Below are positions 19,788 to 30,062 of a stretch of 64,000 bases of DNA, one piece after another. Position numbers and translations under genes: made by a program. The notes under the pieces are model-generated. The model was not told the DNA's origin, searched no databases, and saw only the letters and a list, made by a program, of their open reading frames with translations. Source of the stretch: Pectinophora gossypiella (taxonomy: Eukaryota > Arthropoda > Insecta > Lepidoptera > Gelechiidae); contig NC_065415.1 in NCBI RefSeq assembly GCF_024362695.1, forward strand, positions 11,015,438 to 11,079,437, written 5' to 3'. Each line of letters opens with the position of its first letter. Position 1 is the stretch's first letter.

Positions 19788-20159
19788 AAACGGGCTAAAA
19801 TATAAACAATACAAATAAATTACACAACAGTAAACGGATTTAACCCTTCAAAGGTCTATAAATACGCCATTAAAACAATTTTGAGCGCAAAATTGAAAAG
19901 CTAGCAATTATGTTTCTTAATCATGTCACATGAAGTCAATTTCATAAAGTGTCCCCCATATTATTCCGGACTGGACAAAATGTTCAGTCAGAGTCCATTT
20001 ATATCAGCACTTGCATTAACACCATGTGCCACATAATAAAGTGTTTTAATTTCTTAATCGGTGTTCATTTTCGCAATAACTAATAGGTTCGGAATAATTT
20101 GGTTTTTCTAGTATGAGCGCAAGCGTTACTGTATTACTTTATGACCGCATTATTATTTC
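19788..20159. other. No recognised feature
   Basis: This is AT-rich flank between the MITE-5 fragment and the SINE-4 copy, with no gene or repeat that I could assign. Confidence 0.45.
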
Positions 20160-20513
20160 ATTTAAATCACATATATCATTTAATTTTAGAATATAGGGTC
20201 CTGAGAGGTATATCTATCGCAAGATGAACTAAGTACCCACACCTCACCGAGCTATCCGTTAGACCAACATGATAGGTGGTGAGCCGTATCGCTTCCTATA
20301 TTATAATGGTCGAACAACTGTGTTAGTCTCTACTAACCCGCATTGGAGCAGCGAGTATGCTCCATTCCCCCTCCGGTCGATTGAGGGGAGGCCTGTGCCC
20401 AGGAGTGGGACGTATATAGATAGGCTGTTTATGTAACTGTGTTAGTTCACTACTAACTGCTCTTTAAATTAATAACTCCTTGGTGTAAGTCCGGTATCGG
20501 GGTTCAAACGGAT
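20160..20513 (-). mobile_element. SINE-4 copy carrying a LINE-3 insertion
   Basis: The blocks TCCTGAGAGGTATATC, CGCAAGATGAACTAAG, CACCTCACCGAGCT, AGACCAACATGATAGG and GTGTTAGT are shared with 24785-24925. The right (head) end carries GTAAGTCCGGTATCGGGGTT, a tRNA-like B-box region on the minus strand. LINE-3 (20338-20434) interrupts it. The head end is then abutted by LINE-4. Confidence 0.65.
20338..20434 (+). mobile_element. LINE-3 3' end inserted in SINE-4
   Basis: The fragment has TATGCTCCATTCCCCCTCCG, TCGATTGAGGGGAGGCC, GGAGTGGGACGTATATAG and GGCTGTTTATGT. It is flanked by a 22-23 bp TSD (20316-20337 and 20435-20457; AACTGTGTTAGT..CTACTAAC) with small differences. It is severely 5'-truncated. 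Confidence 0.8.
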
Positions 20514-20527
20514 AAAGGAGAAAGATT

Positions 20528-20654
20528 CATCATCATCAGCCGTACGACGCCCACTGCTGGGCATAGGCCTCCCCCAAGGATCTCCACGACGATCGGTCCT
20601 GCGCTGCCCGCATCCAGCGGCTTCCCGCGACCTTCACCAGATCGTCGGTCCACC
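20528..20654 (-). mobile_element. LINE-4 3' fragment with C-terminal coding
   Basis: A perfect 14-bp TSD AAAGGAGAAAGATT lies at 20514-20527 and 20655-20668. On the minus strand the frame reads WTDDLVKVAGSRWMRAAQDR, SSWRSLGEAYAQQW, ASYG and a stop at 20536-20538, followed by an ATG-repeat tail. The spaced W, AQDR, W, AYAQQW pattern is the C-terminal end of an RTE-like ORF2. The frame extending to 20718 runs into flanking DNA and is not part of the element. Confidence 0.85.
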
Positions 20655-20668
20655 AAAGGAGAAAGATT

Positions 20669-23631
20669 ATAATGCTTAAATACTTATTTTTTGTCTTAAA
20701 CAACCTATCTTTCTCCACCGCCTTCAGTCATTGATTGGTTACCTACTTAATAGATAAGCACGTACCTTCATAAGGGTCTCCAGGATTGTATTTAAACCAT
20801 GAGTCTAAAGAGCTTTAATTAGTTAATCGGGTCCCATTTTTGCAATAACCACCGTTATAATGCGTCCAATGTAGGTTTATCATAGATCATAATCGATTAA
20901 TTCGATGTCCTGTTTACGTTATAAGCGGCTAGCGATAAAGAATTCCAATCATAAAAACCGTTTAGTTTCAACATTGAATGTTAGATCGGACGTTATTACG
21001 AACATTTATTGAATGTCCGTACATTCAATCAATAACTACCGCTTCGGAACGTGTTATATCTGAGAAAAAATTGTGCTACGTTTTTTGTTAAGTTAATGTT
21101 AAAAGTATATTATTTTAGTATTACAATTTTTGCAAAGCTCTGAACTCTAGGTGAAAACCAAGTATCAATACGTTTTACCAAAGTAATTCACAAGACTGCC
21201 AACTCAAAGAAAAACGTAATTGAAAATACTATTCGCGTTATATAAATTGAAGTAAACGCGGCGGCCCATAATTTTCCCCACAGACATCCGCCCACAAAGT
21301 CGCAACTTCAACGCAACTATTAATCCTACATGAATTAAATTCCGACCCGTAAATAAAACGCGAATGAACCGCAGCTATGTTACTCTCATTACACATCCCG
21401 CATTCACCCGCTAACCCTTCAACGCCTGCAGTGGGCCGTGCGTTCATTTCATGTCGATTTATAACATCAATTAGTTGGAACGCGTGCACCGACGACAACT
21501 GACAAATCGCCTGTGACTGCCGACTGTTGCACGTGGGTGGTTGAATGCATTGTATACCTCTAGGTGTTATATAAATAGGCATTAATGCGAGTATGTTAAT
21601 AGCGTTTAATGCTTACGCAAAGTTTAGTGGGTAAGTGTTTGTCATGTGAAGTTTACGATTATGACGGTGGTCGACAAGTAGCTAATTTAATTTTAGTGTA
21701 TTTTTGATAGTTACATAAATATATATGACCATGTTGTGCATGTGATTAGGTACCTACCTATTTGTAATACGCCACTAGCTTTATTGAATTAATTCTTAAC
21801 ATTAATTGCTATGAGTTATTCTTGAAAGTCAATATTGGATGTAGGCGTTTACCATCTAACGCTAGACTTCCCGGCACTCACTCATCGATAGTTCATCTGC
21901 ATCAGATCAATCAACTGCAACTATTTCCCATAGCAATACTCATAGATACAATTTATTTATAGCTAAAAAGGCGGAGCGCACACATCAATTATTTCACATT
22001 AAATCGCCGTAGGAAATGAAGAAACATTGCAATAATTAAAATGTGTCATTAATAATTAGTCAGCGCGTGTAAAATTACTTCTGCATGCAATCAGGGGGTT
22101 AATTTCCATAATTACAGAGTATAGTCGCTGTATGATTGGATTCTAATTGGTGTCAATTCGTTATCGCTATTCTATAGTCAGAGCTATTAGCTATTGAATT
22201 TGCATAGTTTTGTTATTAAATTAGTAGGACACTATTTCTCTGCATGGTCGATGCCATTGCCATCCTCGTATATATCTTTCGTTTAATCGTTCTTACTTAC
22301 TTAACCTTACTGTCCTATCAATCTTAACAAAGGGATTTGTAACCCTACAGTAACATAAAATAAAAACTAAAAAATAAACATCTTTCTCAGCTCTAGTTGA
22401 TCCACAATAACGACCAACATCTTCATAATGTTCCACGGCCTTAAAACCACAATTTACCAAAAGAAATTCCCTAACGAACTTTTCTTTATCGCAGAATTAA
22501 TCATAAGCGCATCATCGGTTCTTGCGCAAAATCGATGTAAAGGAATTCTCGGCCACTTATCGACATTGTTTGCTAAGAGGATCCCACACGAGGGTTGCCG
22601 GTCCGTCGCGTCGTCGGAACTGACGTCATCGCACTGAATATCACGATGCGATGTTACAACGCATGGTGTACCATGTCGTTATGAAAAACCGAAGTACTTG
22701 AGGATTATTGTTATAATCAAATCTATGAATTATTTAACTGAATAGAATTAAATTATGAAAAGTTTGAAAAATCTTAAATGACTTTCAAAGTGATCTCTGT
22801 TGATCCTACATTGAAAATGATCTATTTTTGATTTTGATTTGTGGTGTATAAGTAAGTAAAAGGTTACATCAAATCAAAACCGCTACATTATGTTTGTCTG
22901 GCCAAGAAGTTAATGTCATATACAATCAATCTAGGATAAGTTAAAAAAAGCTGTGTTACTCTCACGGTGTGTTGTGGGTCTGTGGATGCGTTGTACAGTT
23001 GGACCGTCGACTCTTCGTTGTTTTACCCGCCACACATATGCAGCATCGATAACCGATAAGGAGCGCCAACGCGCATGCGGCCGGTCTCTTAAACTGGCAA
23101 TCCAGAAAATTGTTAATCTTTAAGTAAATAAGTAATTTAACAAATCAGATTTTAAGTGGCGTGCCTGCACAGGCGTAATCTGAACGCTGATCAAATTAAC
23201 TTATGCGCTCACTCCCTCCGGTTTATTTGAGGATAATGAGCTGTAATAACTAACTAGTAGGAATCGTGCTTGTATGGTGTTCATATAAATACAGATTAAC
23301 AAGGGATGGTGCAGATTAAGTCATAGTCATAGTAAAATTGATTTAAATTCAGCGTTGAATGTACCTACTTAACAAAATAGCCTACTTAACTCCCCGAACG
23401 GCGATTCCCGCTACGGCGAGTCTCTTTACGAAGAGTGCCTTGACGTCGCATCTGTCACTTAGTTGTACAGTTGAAAATACAATTTTAATCACGCATACAA
23501 TTTTTTCCCCACTGAAATAATTACATTTTTGGTTCAAATTTTTGGAAACTTTCGGCGTTTGAGGTGTCGCTGTCAATGCTATAATTCCCTTCAGTCACAA
23601 CTCAAACACTCCATACAAAAACCCCATTCTT
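20669..23631. other. Long stretch without recognised repeats or genes
   Basis: A 9-bp perfect hairpin (21008-21016, 21021-21029; ATTGAATGT) is visible. A moderately GC-richer block at 21250-21550 contains a 114-codon minus frame without a domain. CTGACGTCAT, a CRE-like palindrome, occurs at about 22620. The stretch looks single-copy within this window and may be ordinary intergenic DNA. Confidence 0.4.
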
Positions 23632-23825
23632 ACCGTGTGCCGTCTAACGCGAAAGTTCGAGCGAGACAGACAGTCCCCGCTCTCGCCCTTACTCTTTAGC
23701 GTCTTATAGCCATTTAAGACTAAAGTAAGATCCAGAGGGATGAGGTCGGTAGTTAATACGAATTGGTGCGGGCGGAGGGGAAGTTACCGCTTTATACGTA
23801 TTATTCTTTTCGTATTCTATGCTAC
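23632..23825 (+). repeat. R2 dispersed repeat, copy 4
   Basis: This copy is longer than the others. It starts CCGTGTGCCGTCTAACGC and GAGCGAGACAGACAGT, then GAGGGATGAGGTCGG, GGTGCGGGCGGAGG and TTATACGTATTATTC. Confidence 0.65.
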
Positions 23826-23876
23826 GTCTAAGAGGTACATGAGATATTCACATAATGCAGGTGCAAGTGAGGCAGG

Positions 23877-24165
23877 TCATCATCAGCCCATTAACGTCCC
23901 CACTGCTGGGGCACGGGCCTTCCCTATGGATGGATAGGGAGTTCGGGCCTTAAACCATCACGCGGGCTCAGTGCGGATTGATGGTTATTAACGACTGCTA
24001 ATGCAGCCGGGACCAACGGCTTAACGTGCCTTCCGAAGCACGGAGGAGCTCGAGATGAAAACTTATTTTTTGTGGTCACCCATCCTATGACCGGCCTTTG
24101 CGAAAGTTGCTTAACTTCAACAATCGCAGATCGAGCGCGTTTACCGCTGCGCCACCGAGCTCCTC
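23877..24165 (-). mobile_element. SINE-2: 5S rRNA-like SINE, minus copy
   Basis: The minus strand keeps the 5S-like blocks: GGATGGGTGACC at 24074-24085 and GAAGTTAAGCAAC at 24106-24118, again 20 nt apart. It also keeps the core (24005-24045), the 3' CAGCAGTGGGGACG block and a GATGATG tail at the left. The A box is one base off the plus copy at 9935. No convincing TSD was found. Confidence 0.75.
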
Positions 24166-24194
24166 GGTGGAAAGGTCTTTCAAAGACCTATAAA

Positions 24195-24300
24195 CGTAAC
24201 ATCATAAGCTTACCACTATATCTAACAAGACAAGTGATGGGATTGGTCTAACAGACAGCTCGGTGAAGTGTTACTTGCGGTAAATGTACCTCTGTTGGAC
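24195..24300 (+). mobile_element. SINE-4 fragment, inverted relative to neighbours
   Basis: The reverse complement matches the SINE-4 stretch of the copy at 24785 (AGAGGTACATTTACCGCAAG, CTTCACCGAGCTGTCTGTTA, GACCAATC). It therefore lies in the opposite orientation to that copy. Confidence 0.5.
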
Positions 24301-24634
24301 GAGACACAGTAATAAACAAGTACACACAGCGTGCTCCATTCAAAGTTCTTGAATACATGCGTGGAACTCAATATACCATTTTTCGCGAACCAAAGGCCGC
24401 TCCAAAGTTTTCTATTGCTCCCATGTTAGTTTTCCATGCTATCCGTACGTTGGGTGTGATTAAATTTTAAATTGCTCAGGCCACACAAGCCGGTCTCAAT
24501 CGGCTATCGCGTCGTGACGCGATACAGTCCTTGAATAATCCACTATCGGCTTTAAAAATGTTCGCGGCAGCCCTGTCACGGTTGTCGCTGAAAAATGTGG
24601 GAAAACTGACGCCGTAACATAAGCTCACGGCTAT

Positions 24635-24925
24635 ATCCCAATTGGGGTAGTCAGAACAGTACACCATAACAGTTGTTTCATTCAAATCTTTTATATCACT
24701 TAATTTTAACCCTGACATCAGGGTTGATGAGGTTGGTATTAAGATACGATAAGAAGACACGATAAGAAGATTTAATTTTATAACATAGTGTCCTGAGAGG
24801 TATATCCATCCCAAGATGAACTAAGAACCCACACCTCACCGAACTTTCTATTAGACCAACGTGATAGGTTCGTGAGCCGTATGGCTGTCTATATAATGGC
24901 CGAACCAACTTAGTTAGTGAAAACA
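24635..24925 (-). mobile_element. SINE-4 copy with tiny SINE-1 insertion
   Basis: CCCAATTGGGGTAGTCAG starts the copy. It continues to TCCTGAGAGGTATATCC, CAAGATGAACTAAG, CACCTCACCGAACTT and CGTGATAGG. The SINE-1 end (24709-24771) interrupts it with a 9-bp TSD. The homologous copy at 20160-20230 lacks the insert. Confidence 0.6.
24709..24771 (+). mobile_element. SINE-1 3' end, 63-bp insertion
   Basis: The TSD TTAATTTTA lies at 24700-24708 and 24772-24780. The insert holds only CCCTGACATCAGGGTTGATG, AGGTTGGTATTAAG and a duplicated GATAAGAAGA-type tail. It is an extremely 5'-truncated retrotransposition. Confidence 0.8.
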
Positions 24926-25044
24926 ATAACTCGGTGTTGTGACTTGGTATTGTACAAAATATTTAATTTCCCATTCTCAAGAAAAAAGCACATTTGATCT
25001 TAAATACTTTCACATTCATACTAGATACTCAAATGTAGGTGTAA

Positions 25045-25192
25045 GTACGGTCACGAGCATTAATATGTATACACTTTAGTACCATGTCACATTAACTTTT
25101 TTAACAAATTAAACCGTAAGTCTCATTAAATGTCAAATATGATAGTACGACAGGGTTCTAAAGTGGGTACATGATATTGCTCATGACTGTAC
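25045..25192 (-). mobile_element. MITE-1 foldback, copy 1
   Basis: The element runs from GTACGGTCACGAGCATTAAT to ATTGCTCATGACTGTAC, about 148 bp. The two halves are imperfect complements of one another along nearly their whole length (GAGCA, CACTTT, GTCACATTAAC, TTGAC blocks). Tc1/mariner-type TA flanks are possible. Confidence 0.7.
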
Positions 25193-25282
25193 GTATATCG
25201 TATACCTTCACCTATTATTATTAATAAAGGCAAAGGCCTTTCTTCTTTTCTTCCACCTTCATTTACCTGCGATAATATCTAC

Positions 25283-25454
25283 GTACGGTCACGAGCATTA
25301 ATATATATACATATTAATGCTCTATATGTATACATACACTTTGGTACCATGTCACATTAACTTTTTTGACAAATTGAACTGTAAGTCTCACTAAATGTCA
25401 AATATGTTAGTGCGACAGAGTCCTAAAGTGGGTACATATTGCTCATGACTGTAC
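25283..25454 (-). mobile_element. MITE-1 foldback, copy 2
   Basis: Same family and orientation as the copy at 25045. It carries an extra stretch of about 22 bp near the left end, where ATTAATGCTC-like sequence is duplicated in inverted form. Confidence 0.7.
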
Positions 25455-25778
25455 CTGATCTCGGATTATGGCCATGTTAGAACATCAAGTAGGTATTTTA
25501 AATCCAGTCCGCAATCCCCCCCGAAGTGAATATAATCAATTTTGTGTCCTTAGACAGATATAGTGATAGGCACATCACCGTAAGCTTTCAGTCAACTTCT
25601 ACACGACAAGGATAATAAGTAGTGCGATAAATTGTATGTTTCTTTTTACTTTAAAGTCTTTAGATACTACAATACAATGTCGCTGTGGTCATATATGTCA
25701 CCCATCTTATCGCTACCGCCTTAATAAAGTCGATTATTTTTTTCAAATATAATCCCCTCAGATAACTTCCTGATCCGT

Positions 25779-25950
25779 GGTTCGCGCCCAACTGGGTCTG
25801 TTGTCTTAAATTTTGTACCGAATGAGAGCTCTCAGCTGAGGGCTGAATGAGAAACCATTTATCCAGCTAGTTAAAGCCATATAGGGTGCCTAATTGGGAG
25901 CGAACTTCGTTTCAGGGCGTCGTCTGTGAGTTATAATAAAAGGTACATAT
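25779..25950. repeat. R1 pieces in opposite orientations
   Basis: 25779-25823 matches R1 on the minus strand (GCGCCCAACTGGGTCTGTTG). 25885-25950 matches R1 on the plus strand (GGTGCCTAATTGGGAGCGAA, GGCGTCGTCTGTGAG). R1 resumes at 26272-26303 after a SINE-3 insertion. Confidence 0.55.
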
Positions 25951-25970
25951 TTGAAAGAATCAATAGGCCT

Positions 25971-26251
25971 AAACCAATGATTGTCGAATTTGTTTTCGAA
26001 TTCATGTTTAGATCATAAATTATTATCACGTGCTCAGCAGTGAAGGAAAACATCGTGAGGAAACCCTCATTCCCGAGAAATGCATTTTCAGAGGTATGTG
26101 ACCTAACCTGTATTGGGCTGGTTTTCCCTTCGCGGGTTGCAAGGTAAGACAGGTAAGATAGTCGCTTCTGTAAAAAACTGGACCTCTCAAATCTTCAGGT
26201 TAGGTAAGCGGACCCTGTGAAAAAAGGGGTAATGCTAAGGAGATGACGATT
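25971..26251 (+). mobile_element. SINE-3, 5'-truncated, inserted in R1
   Basis: The copy starts at AAACCAATGATTGTCGAATT, after loss of the tRNA head. It contains ATTATCACGTGCTCAGCAGT, CATCGTGAGGAAACC, GGTATGTGACCTAACC, GTCGCTTCTGTAAAAAAC and GGTAATGCTAAGGAGATGA. A 20-bp TSD with two mismatches lies at 25951-25970 and 26252-26271. Confidence 0.8.
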
Positions 26252-26303
26252 TGATAGAATCAATCGGCCTTAGCGGGACGATAGCGAAAAGCGCTGAATG
26301 AAG

Positions 26304-26450
26304 TACAGTCATGAGCAATATAATGTACCCACTTTAGGACTCTGTCGTACTAACATATTTGACATTTAGTGAGACTTACAGTTCAATTTGTCAAAAAAGT
26401 TAATGTGACATGGTACCAAAGTGTATACATATTGATGCTCGTGACCGTAC
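26304..26450 (+). mobile_element. MITE-1 foldback, copy 3
   Basis: The copy runs from GTACAGTCATGAGCAATATA to GATGCTCGTGACCGTAC. It directly follows the resumed R1 sequence and is the third MITE-1 copy within 1.4 kb. Confidence 0.75.
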
Positions 26451-26927
26451 ATATCCGACAAGATACCTAAGCGACGGAATAGTGAACATTGTTTTATAAT
26501 TTTTATGTATTACCTATTAATGTATGTATTATGTACCTATTAATGATTGTATTTTTACCAACAACCAGACCTGAAAAATAAAACATTTTTTTCTTTCTAT
26601 CAAAATGTTTCAAGTTATGAAATATTAAGCCTATTATGATAGTAAGTTGCTCCACTCAAGTTATAGCAATATTTAATCACTCTCATTTTTTTCTTTAAAG
26701 AAAAATCTGACTCCATTTAAGTTAAGACAACAAAAGCTTGGCGCCACGTGGCTAACTGAAGAATTAATTCATTTGTTTTACTTAGACTGTATCCTCTTTG
26801 TATGAACAGGCAGCAAATATTTATATAGCTAAGGCAAACTTGATAAAGCTGCCCTAATTATGTTGAGATAATTATTACACGAAATATTTATTCTGGAACA
26901 TTCTTACCTAATAATACTTGTTAAGAA

Positions 26928-27012
26928 GCCTTCAGCGCTCCCCATTTGTCCGGCCAAGTAGTTAATGCCATCTGCGGCAAATCTGCAATAAGTCACGTCA
27001 AAAAAAAAACAA
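26928..27012 (-). repeat. R1 left-end fragment, minus
   Basis: The reverse complement reads a T-run, GACGTGACTTATTGCAG, TTTGCCGCAGATGGCATTAA, CTACTTGGCCGGACAAATGG and GGAGCGCTGAAGGC. It is a short R1 left-end copy. Confidence 0.65.
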
Positions 27013-27084
27013 GAAAAAAAAAGTCTCCCCGCAGACCAGCGGGTCCGGGACATTGATTTTGTATAAAACACGCAAACTCACACC

Positions 27085-27235
27085 AGCCGGGTCTGCATAA
27101 CAACCACGCAATTATATTGAGCGCTTCGACCAATAAACGATACGAATGCCATCTATCGTCAAACGGCTATTGGTCGAAGGCTTCGATATAATTCGCGCCG
27201 CGCTCGGCGCGGTTTGCCGTGCCGAGCCTATTGTA
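27085..27235. repeat. R3 repeat with inverted arms
   Basis: Arms of 26 nt (27110-27135 and 27168-27193) match at 22 positions and share CTTCGACCAATA. They are followed by a CpG-rich run CGCGCCGCGCTCGGCGCGG and TTGCCGTGCCGAG. The right part recurs at 5400-5465. Confidence 0.55.
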
Positions 27236-27249
27236 GTCCTTCATTCCTC

Positions 27250-27320
27250 ATGTCTGACCACAATTATTCATCTTGCGATGAATGTTCACAGTTCTGACTA
27301 GCCCAATTGGGAATACAGTC
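27250..27320 (+). mobile_element. SINE-4 terminal fragment
   Basis: The reverse complement carries CCAATTGGGCTAGTCAGAAC and CATCGCAAGATGAATAATTG. The first block is shared with the left (3') end of the SINE-4 copies at 3905 and 24635. Confidence 0.4.
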
Positions 27321-27917
27321 ATGAACTTACTTATTGTGTCAATACCACGCATTACTTACTTATTGTGTTTTTATGTTGATCAACTGCGAGGTAGGTATAT
27401 TTAATAGCGTCTTGGCCTCCCCAACTTCGGACGACGCTAAGGCACTTTACAAATTATTTAAGGTATTTTTAAACCTATAATTTTGTGTGCCCTATGAGGG
27501 TATAGAAAAATCCCTCTATAAAATACAAGAACAAAAAAACCACAATTTTGTATGAAACCGCAAAATCTTTATCGGCAGGCAAAGCCACAAATTAAGACAG
27601 TTAAACCCACTTCCATGGCAAAACTTACTCAAACTATAAATAACACTCAATAAATGCTAAAACAATAATAAATCAAAGGAAATATTTACAACACTAATCG
27701 TAAATTATAAATAGAGTAACCAAAAACCAATTTAATTTAAAACTTCATTTATAATAAATGCTTCAGCAGACTAACAAACTCATAAATAACTTTAACTCAT
27801 ACGCGCTTATACTAAAACTGCGGTTAACTAAATAGGTAGCTAGGATAGGTAATTAAAAACTACTTACGGCATAGATAATTAAAAACGTAAATAGATTTAA
27901 TATTGTAGTTCTCATCA

Positions 27918-28255
27918 GCTCCCTAGCATTATCCCTGCATTAACCTAAAGATTTGACAGGTCCGGTTTTTTACAGAAGCGACTGCCTGTCTGACCTTCCA
28001 ACCCGCGAAGAGAAAACCAGCCCAGTACAGGGCCTACCCTCTGTGACCTATCACATACCTCCGAAAATGCATTTGCTTGAATGTGGGTTTCCTCACGATG
28101 TTTTCCTTTACCGCTGAGCACGTGATAATCATTTATGATCCATACACGATTTCGAAAACAATTTCGACTATCATTGGTTTAGCCCTGTGCTGGATTCGAA
28201 CCTGCGACCTCAAAGTGAGATAAAGCGTTCTACCAACTGGGCTACCACGGCTCTC
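27918..28255 (-). mobile_element. SINE-3, near full-length copy
   Basis: The tRNA head on the minus strand has the A-box-type TGGTAGCCCAGTTGG and a B box GGTTCGAATCC at about 28190-28206. The body has CACGTGCTCAGCGGTAAAGG, CATCGTGAGGAAACCC, GCATTTTCGGAGGTATGTGA and GACCTGTCAAATCTT. The 3' end is GGGATAATGCTAGGGAGCTG. A 22-bp TSD with three mismatches lies at 27896-27917 and 28256-28277. Confidence 0.8.
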
Positions 28256-28599
28256 TTTAATCTTGTAGCTCTGATCATAAAATAAAAGCTAAACTAATTA
28301 ATTTAATTAATGGACTCTTGTCAAAGGCGTTCGTCATAATTCAAATTTAGAATAGGTATTTTACATTTTTTATTTTCCACTATAACCGTAAATGTAAAGA
28401 AAATTATGGTTATTGATTTTATAACGTGTTTCTATTATTGTTTCACTCCTGATGTTATCCGTTTTCTTGCCCACCGTTTTCAAATGTGGTGAGCCGGAAC
28501 CGTTTTCCTAGTATTCAATTTTGGACACTTAGGATTGATCGATCTTATATTGAAAACAAACGATATTGATTTTTTTCAAGGCTATAATATAATGTATAA

Positions 28600-28824
28600 C
28601 ATTGCAGGTCGGTCACTCGATTGACCGACAGTTAAGATGATCCGTGCTTCGTGGAGGGTGCGATAAGCAGTCGGGGCCGTTCGGGCTACTTTACTTAAAG
28701 AAGTATGTAATGGATACGTGAGCCATTTTAGGGGGTTTTGGCAGCTCAGTAGTAACCTAACGCCAGGGTCGATGAGATCAATTATTGATTTTACAACCCA
28801 CACGAGAATACACGAGAGAAGAGA
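28600..28824 (+). mobile_element. SINE-1, diverged copy
   Basis: The landmarks are CATTGCAGGTCGGTCACTCG, AAGATGATCCGTGCTTCG, TACGTGAGCCATTTTAGGGG, GCTCAGTAGTAACC and CACACGAGAATACACGAGAG. A 94-codon minus frame across it is incidental. Confidence 0.6.
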
Positions 28825-29335
28825 ATTTGTTTTTGAAAGTATGATTATTTCACAATATTTTATCATACTGCAAAGTTTCGTCGCCTGATAAATTAATGTT
28901 GGGGTCCACTACCTTCCTTTCCTACATATGTTATGACTAAGTGATCTAAACCCATTTTTTATTTACTTACTGTAAAATAAGATATCAAGCTTGTACTTCA
29001 TAATAAATTCATACGTGTGCAAAGAAAAAGTGCCCCCGTTTACGCCGCGAAGGGTCCCGTCGGAAATCTTGATTAAATTTAAATATTTATTTGTTCGACC
29101 GGATAAAGATGGATGTCATTAGGCCATTACCCACGTACGGTCGATGGACTTAAAGAAGACGGATTGAGCTCCAGCGATTTATATCAATTCGTTGGAAACG
29201 TTTCGAGACATCCTTTCTGGCTCGATCTAAAAACTATTAAGGGATTATCGTGATTTCGATTATACTAGACACAATAATTCATCTTTGTCGACTGACTTTC
29301 TTTTAGAATTAGATCATAATATACCTACTTACTTT
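28825..29335. other. No recognised feature
   Basis: This is AT-rich DNA, with a moderately GC-rich patch near 29030-29060 (CCCCCGTTTACGCCGCGAAG). No frame or repeat could be assigned. Confidence 0.4.
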
Positions 29336-29462
29336 GGTTTTCGGAAGTATGTGACCTAACCTTTATTGGGCTGGTTTTCCCTTCGCGGTTTGAAAGGTCA
29401 AACAGGCAGTCGCTTCTGTAAAAATCAGTCCTGTCAAATCATCAGGTTAGATAAGCGGACTA
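29336..29462 (+). mobile_element. SINE-3 internal fragment
   Basis: The fragment contains TTCGGAAGTATGTGACCTAA, TATTGGGCTGGTTTTCCCTT, CAGTCGCTTCTGTAAAAATC and CAGGTTAGATAAGCGGAC. The head and tail are missing. Confidence 0.65.
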
Positions 29463-29768
29463 GGAGACTATTGATAAATAATGTTTTCATTTTCAGGTAA
29501 AATTGATCTACATTATCACCGCCTAGATACGTCGTAAGTATTTTTTAAGATAAGTACTTATTTTAGTCTTAGTCTTTAGTACTACTGTTACCTACATTAG
29601 TCTCACCTTTTTAAATAACTTTATATTATCACATTTAGCAAAGATGTACTTGGCTTAAATAGGTGTAATCAATCTCAATGAAATACTCCCTGCCAATCGA
29701 TCAACTATTTTCTCAAAGATCCCTGAACATGTCGCGACATTTGATTTGCATCCCGCCGTGATATATAT

Positions 29769-29830
29769 TTTTTTTTTTTGACGTGACTTATTCTATATTT
29801 GCCGCAGATGGCATTAACTACTTGGCCGGA
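29769..29830 (+). repeat. R1 left-end fragment joined to LINE-2
   Basis: A T-run, GACGTGACTTATTCTAT, CCGCAGATGGCATTAACTAC and TTGGCCGGA are present. The next base begins a minus-strand LINE-2 fragment, so the junction is abrupt. Confidence 0.65.
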
Positions 29831-30062
29831 TCAATCGCTTCATACACGCACGCCAGTTCAAAGTAGATGGTATTAAACCTTTTCTAAGGACATCTCCAAT
29901 TTGGTCAATGTAAGTCCTTCTCGGTCTTTCTCTGCCAGCCCTACCATCAACTTTCGCTTTATATACCGCTTTTGCAATTCTATTATCCTTCATCCGCTCT
30001 ACGTGTCGAAACCAACATAACATTCCCTTCTCAATCTTAGTCACTATATCGTGTTTTAGACC
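29831..30062 (-). pseudogene. LINE-2 ORF2 C-terminal coding fragment
   Basis: The minus frame reads MTKIEKGMLCWFRHVERM, then KDNRIAKAVYKAKVDG, RPRRTYIDQIGDVLRKGL and STLNWRACMKRL. The W-F-R-H-V-E-R-M and RPRRTY-DQIGDVLRKGL blocks are LINE ORF2 C-terminal signatures. They overlap the LINE-2 copy at 4072-4180. The last 30 or so codons and the 3' tail are absent because R1 sequence begins at 29830. The final residues of the longer open frame therefore come from R1. Confidence 0.8.

Noticed and set aside
21238..21582. 114-codon minus frame
   Set aside because: No domain, no splice pair and no codon signal; the region is simply a little GC-richer.
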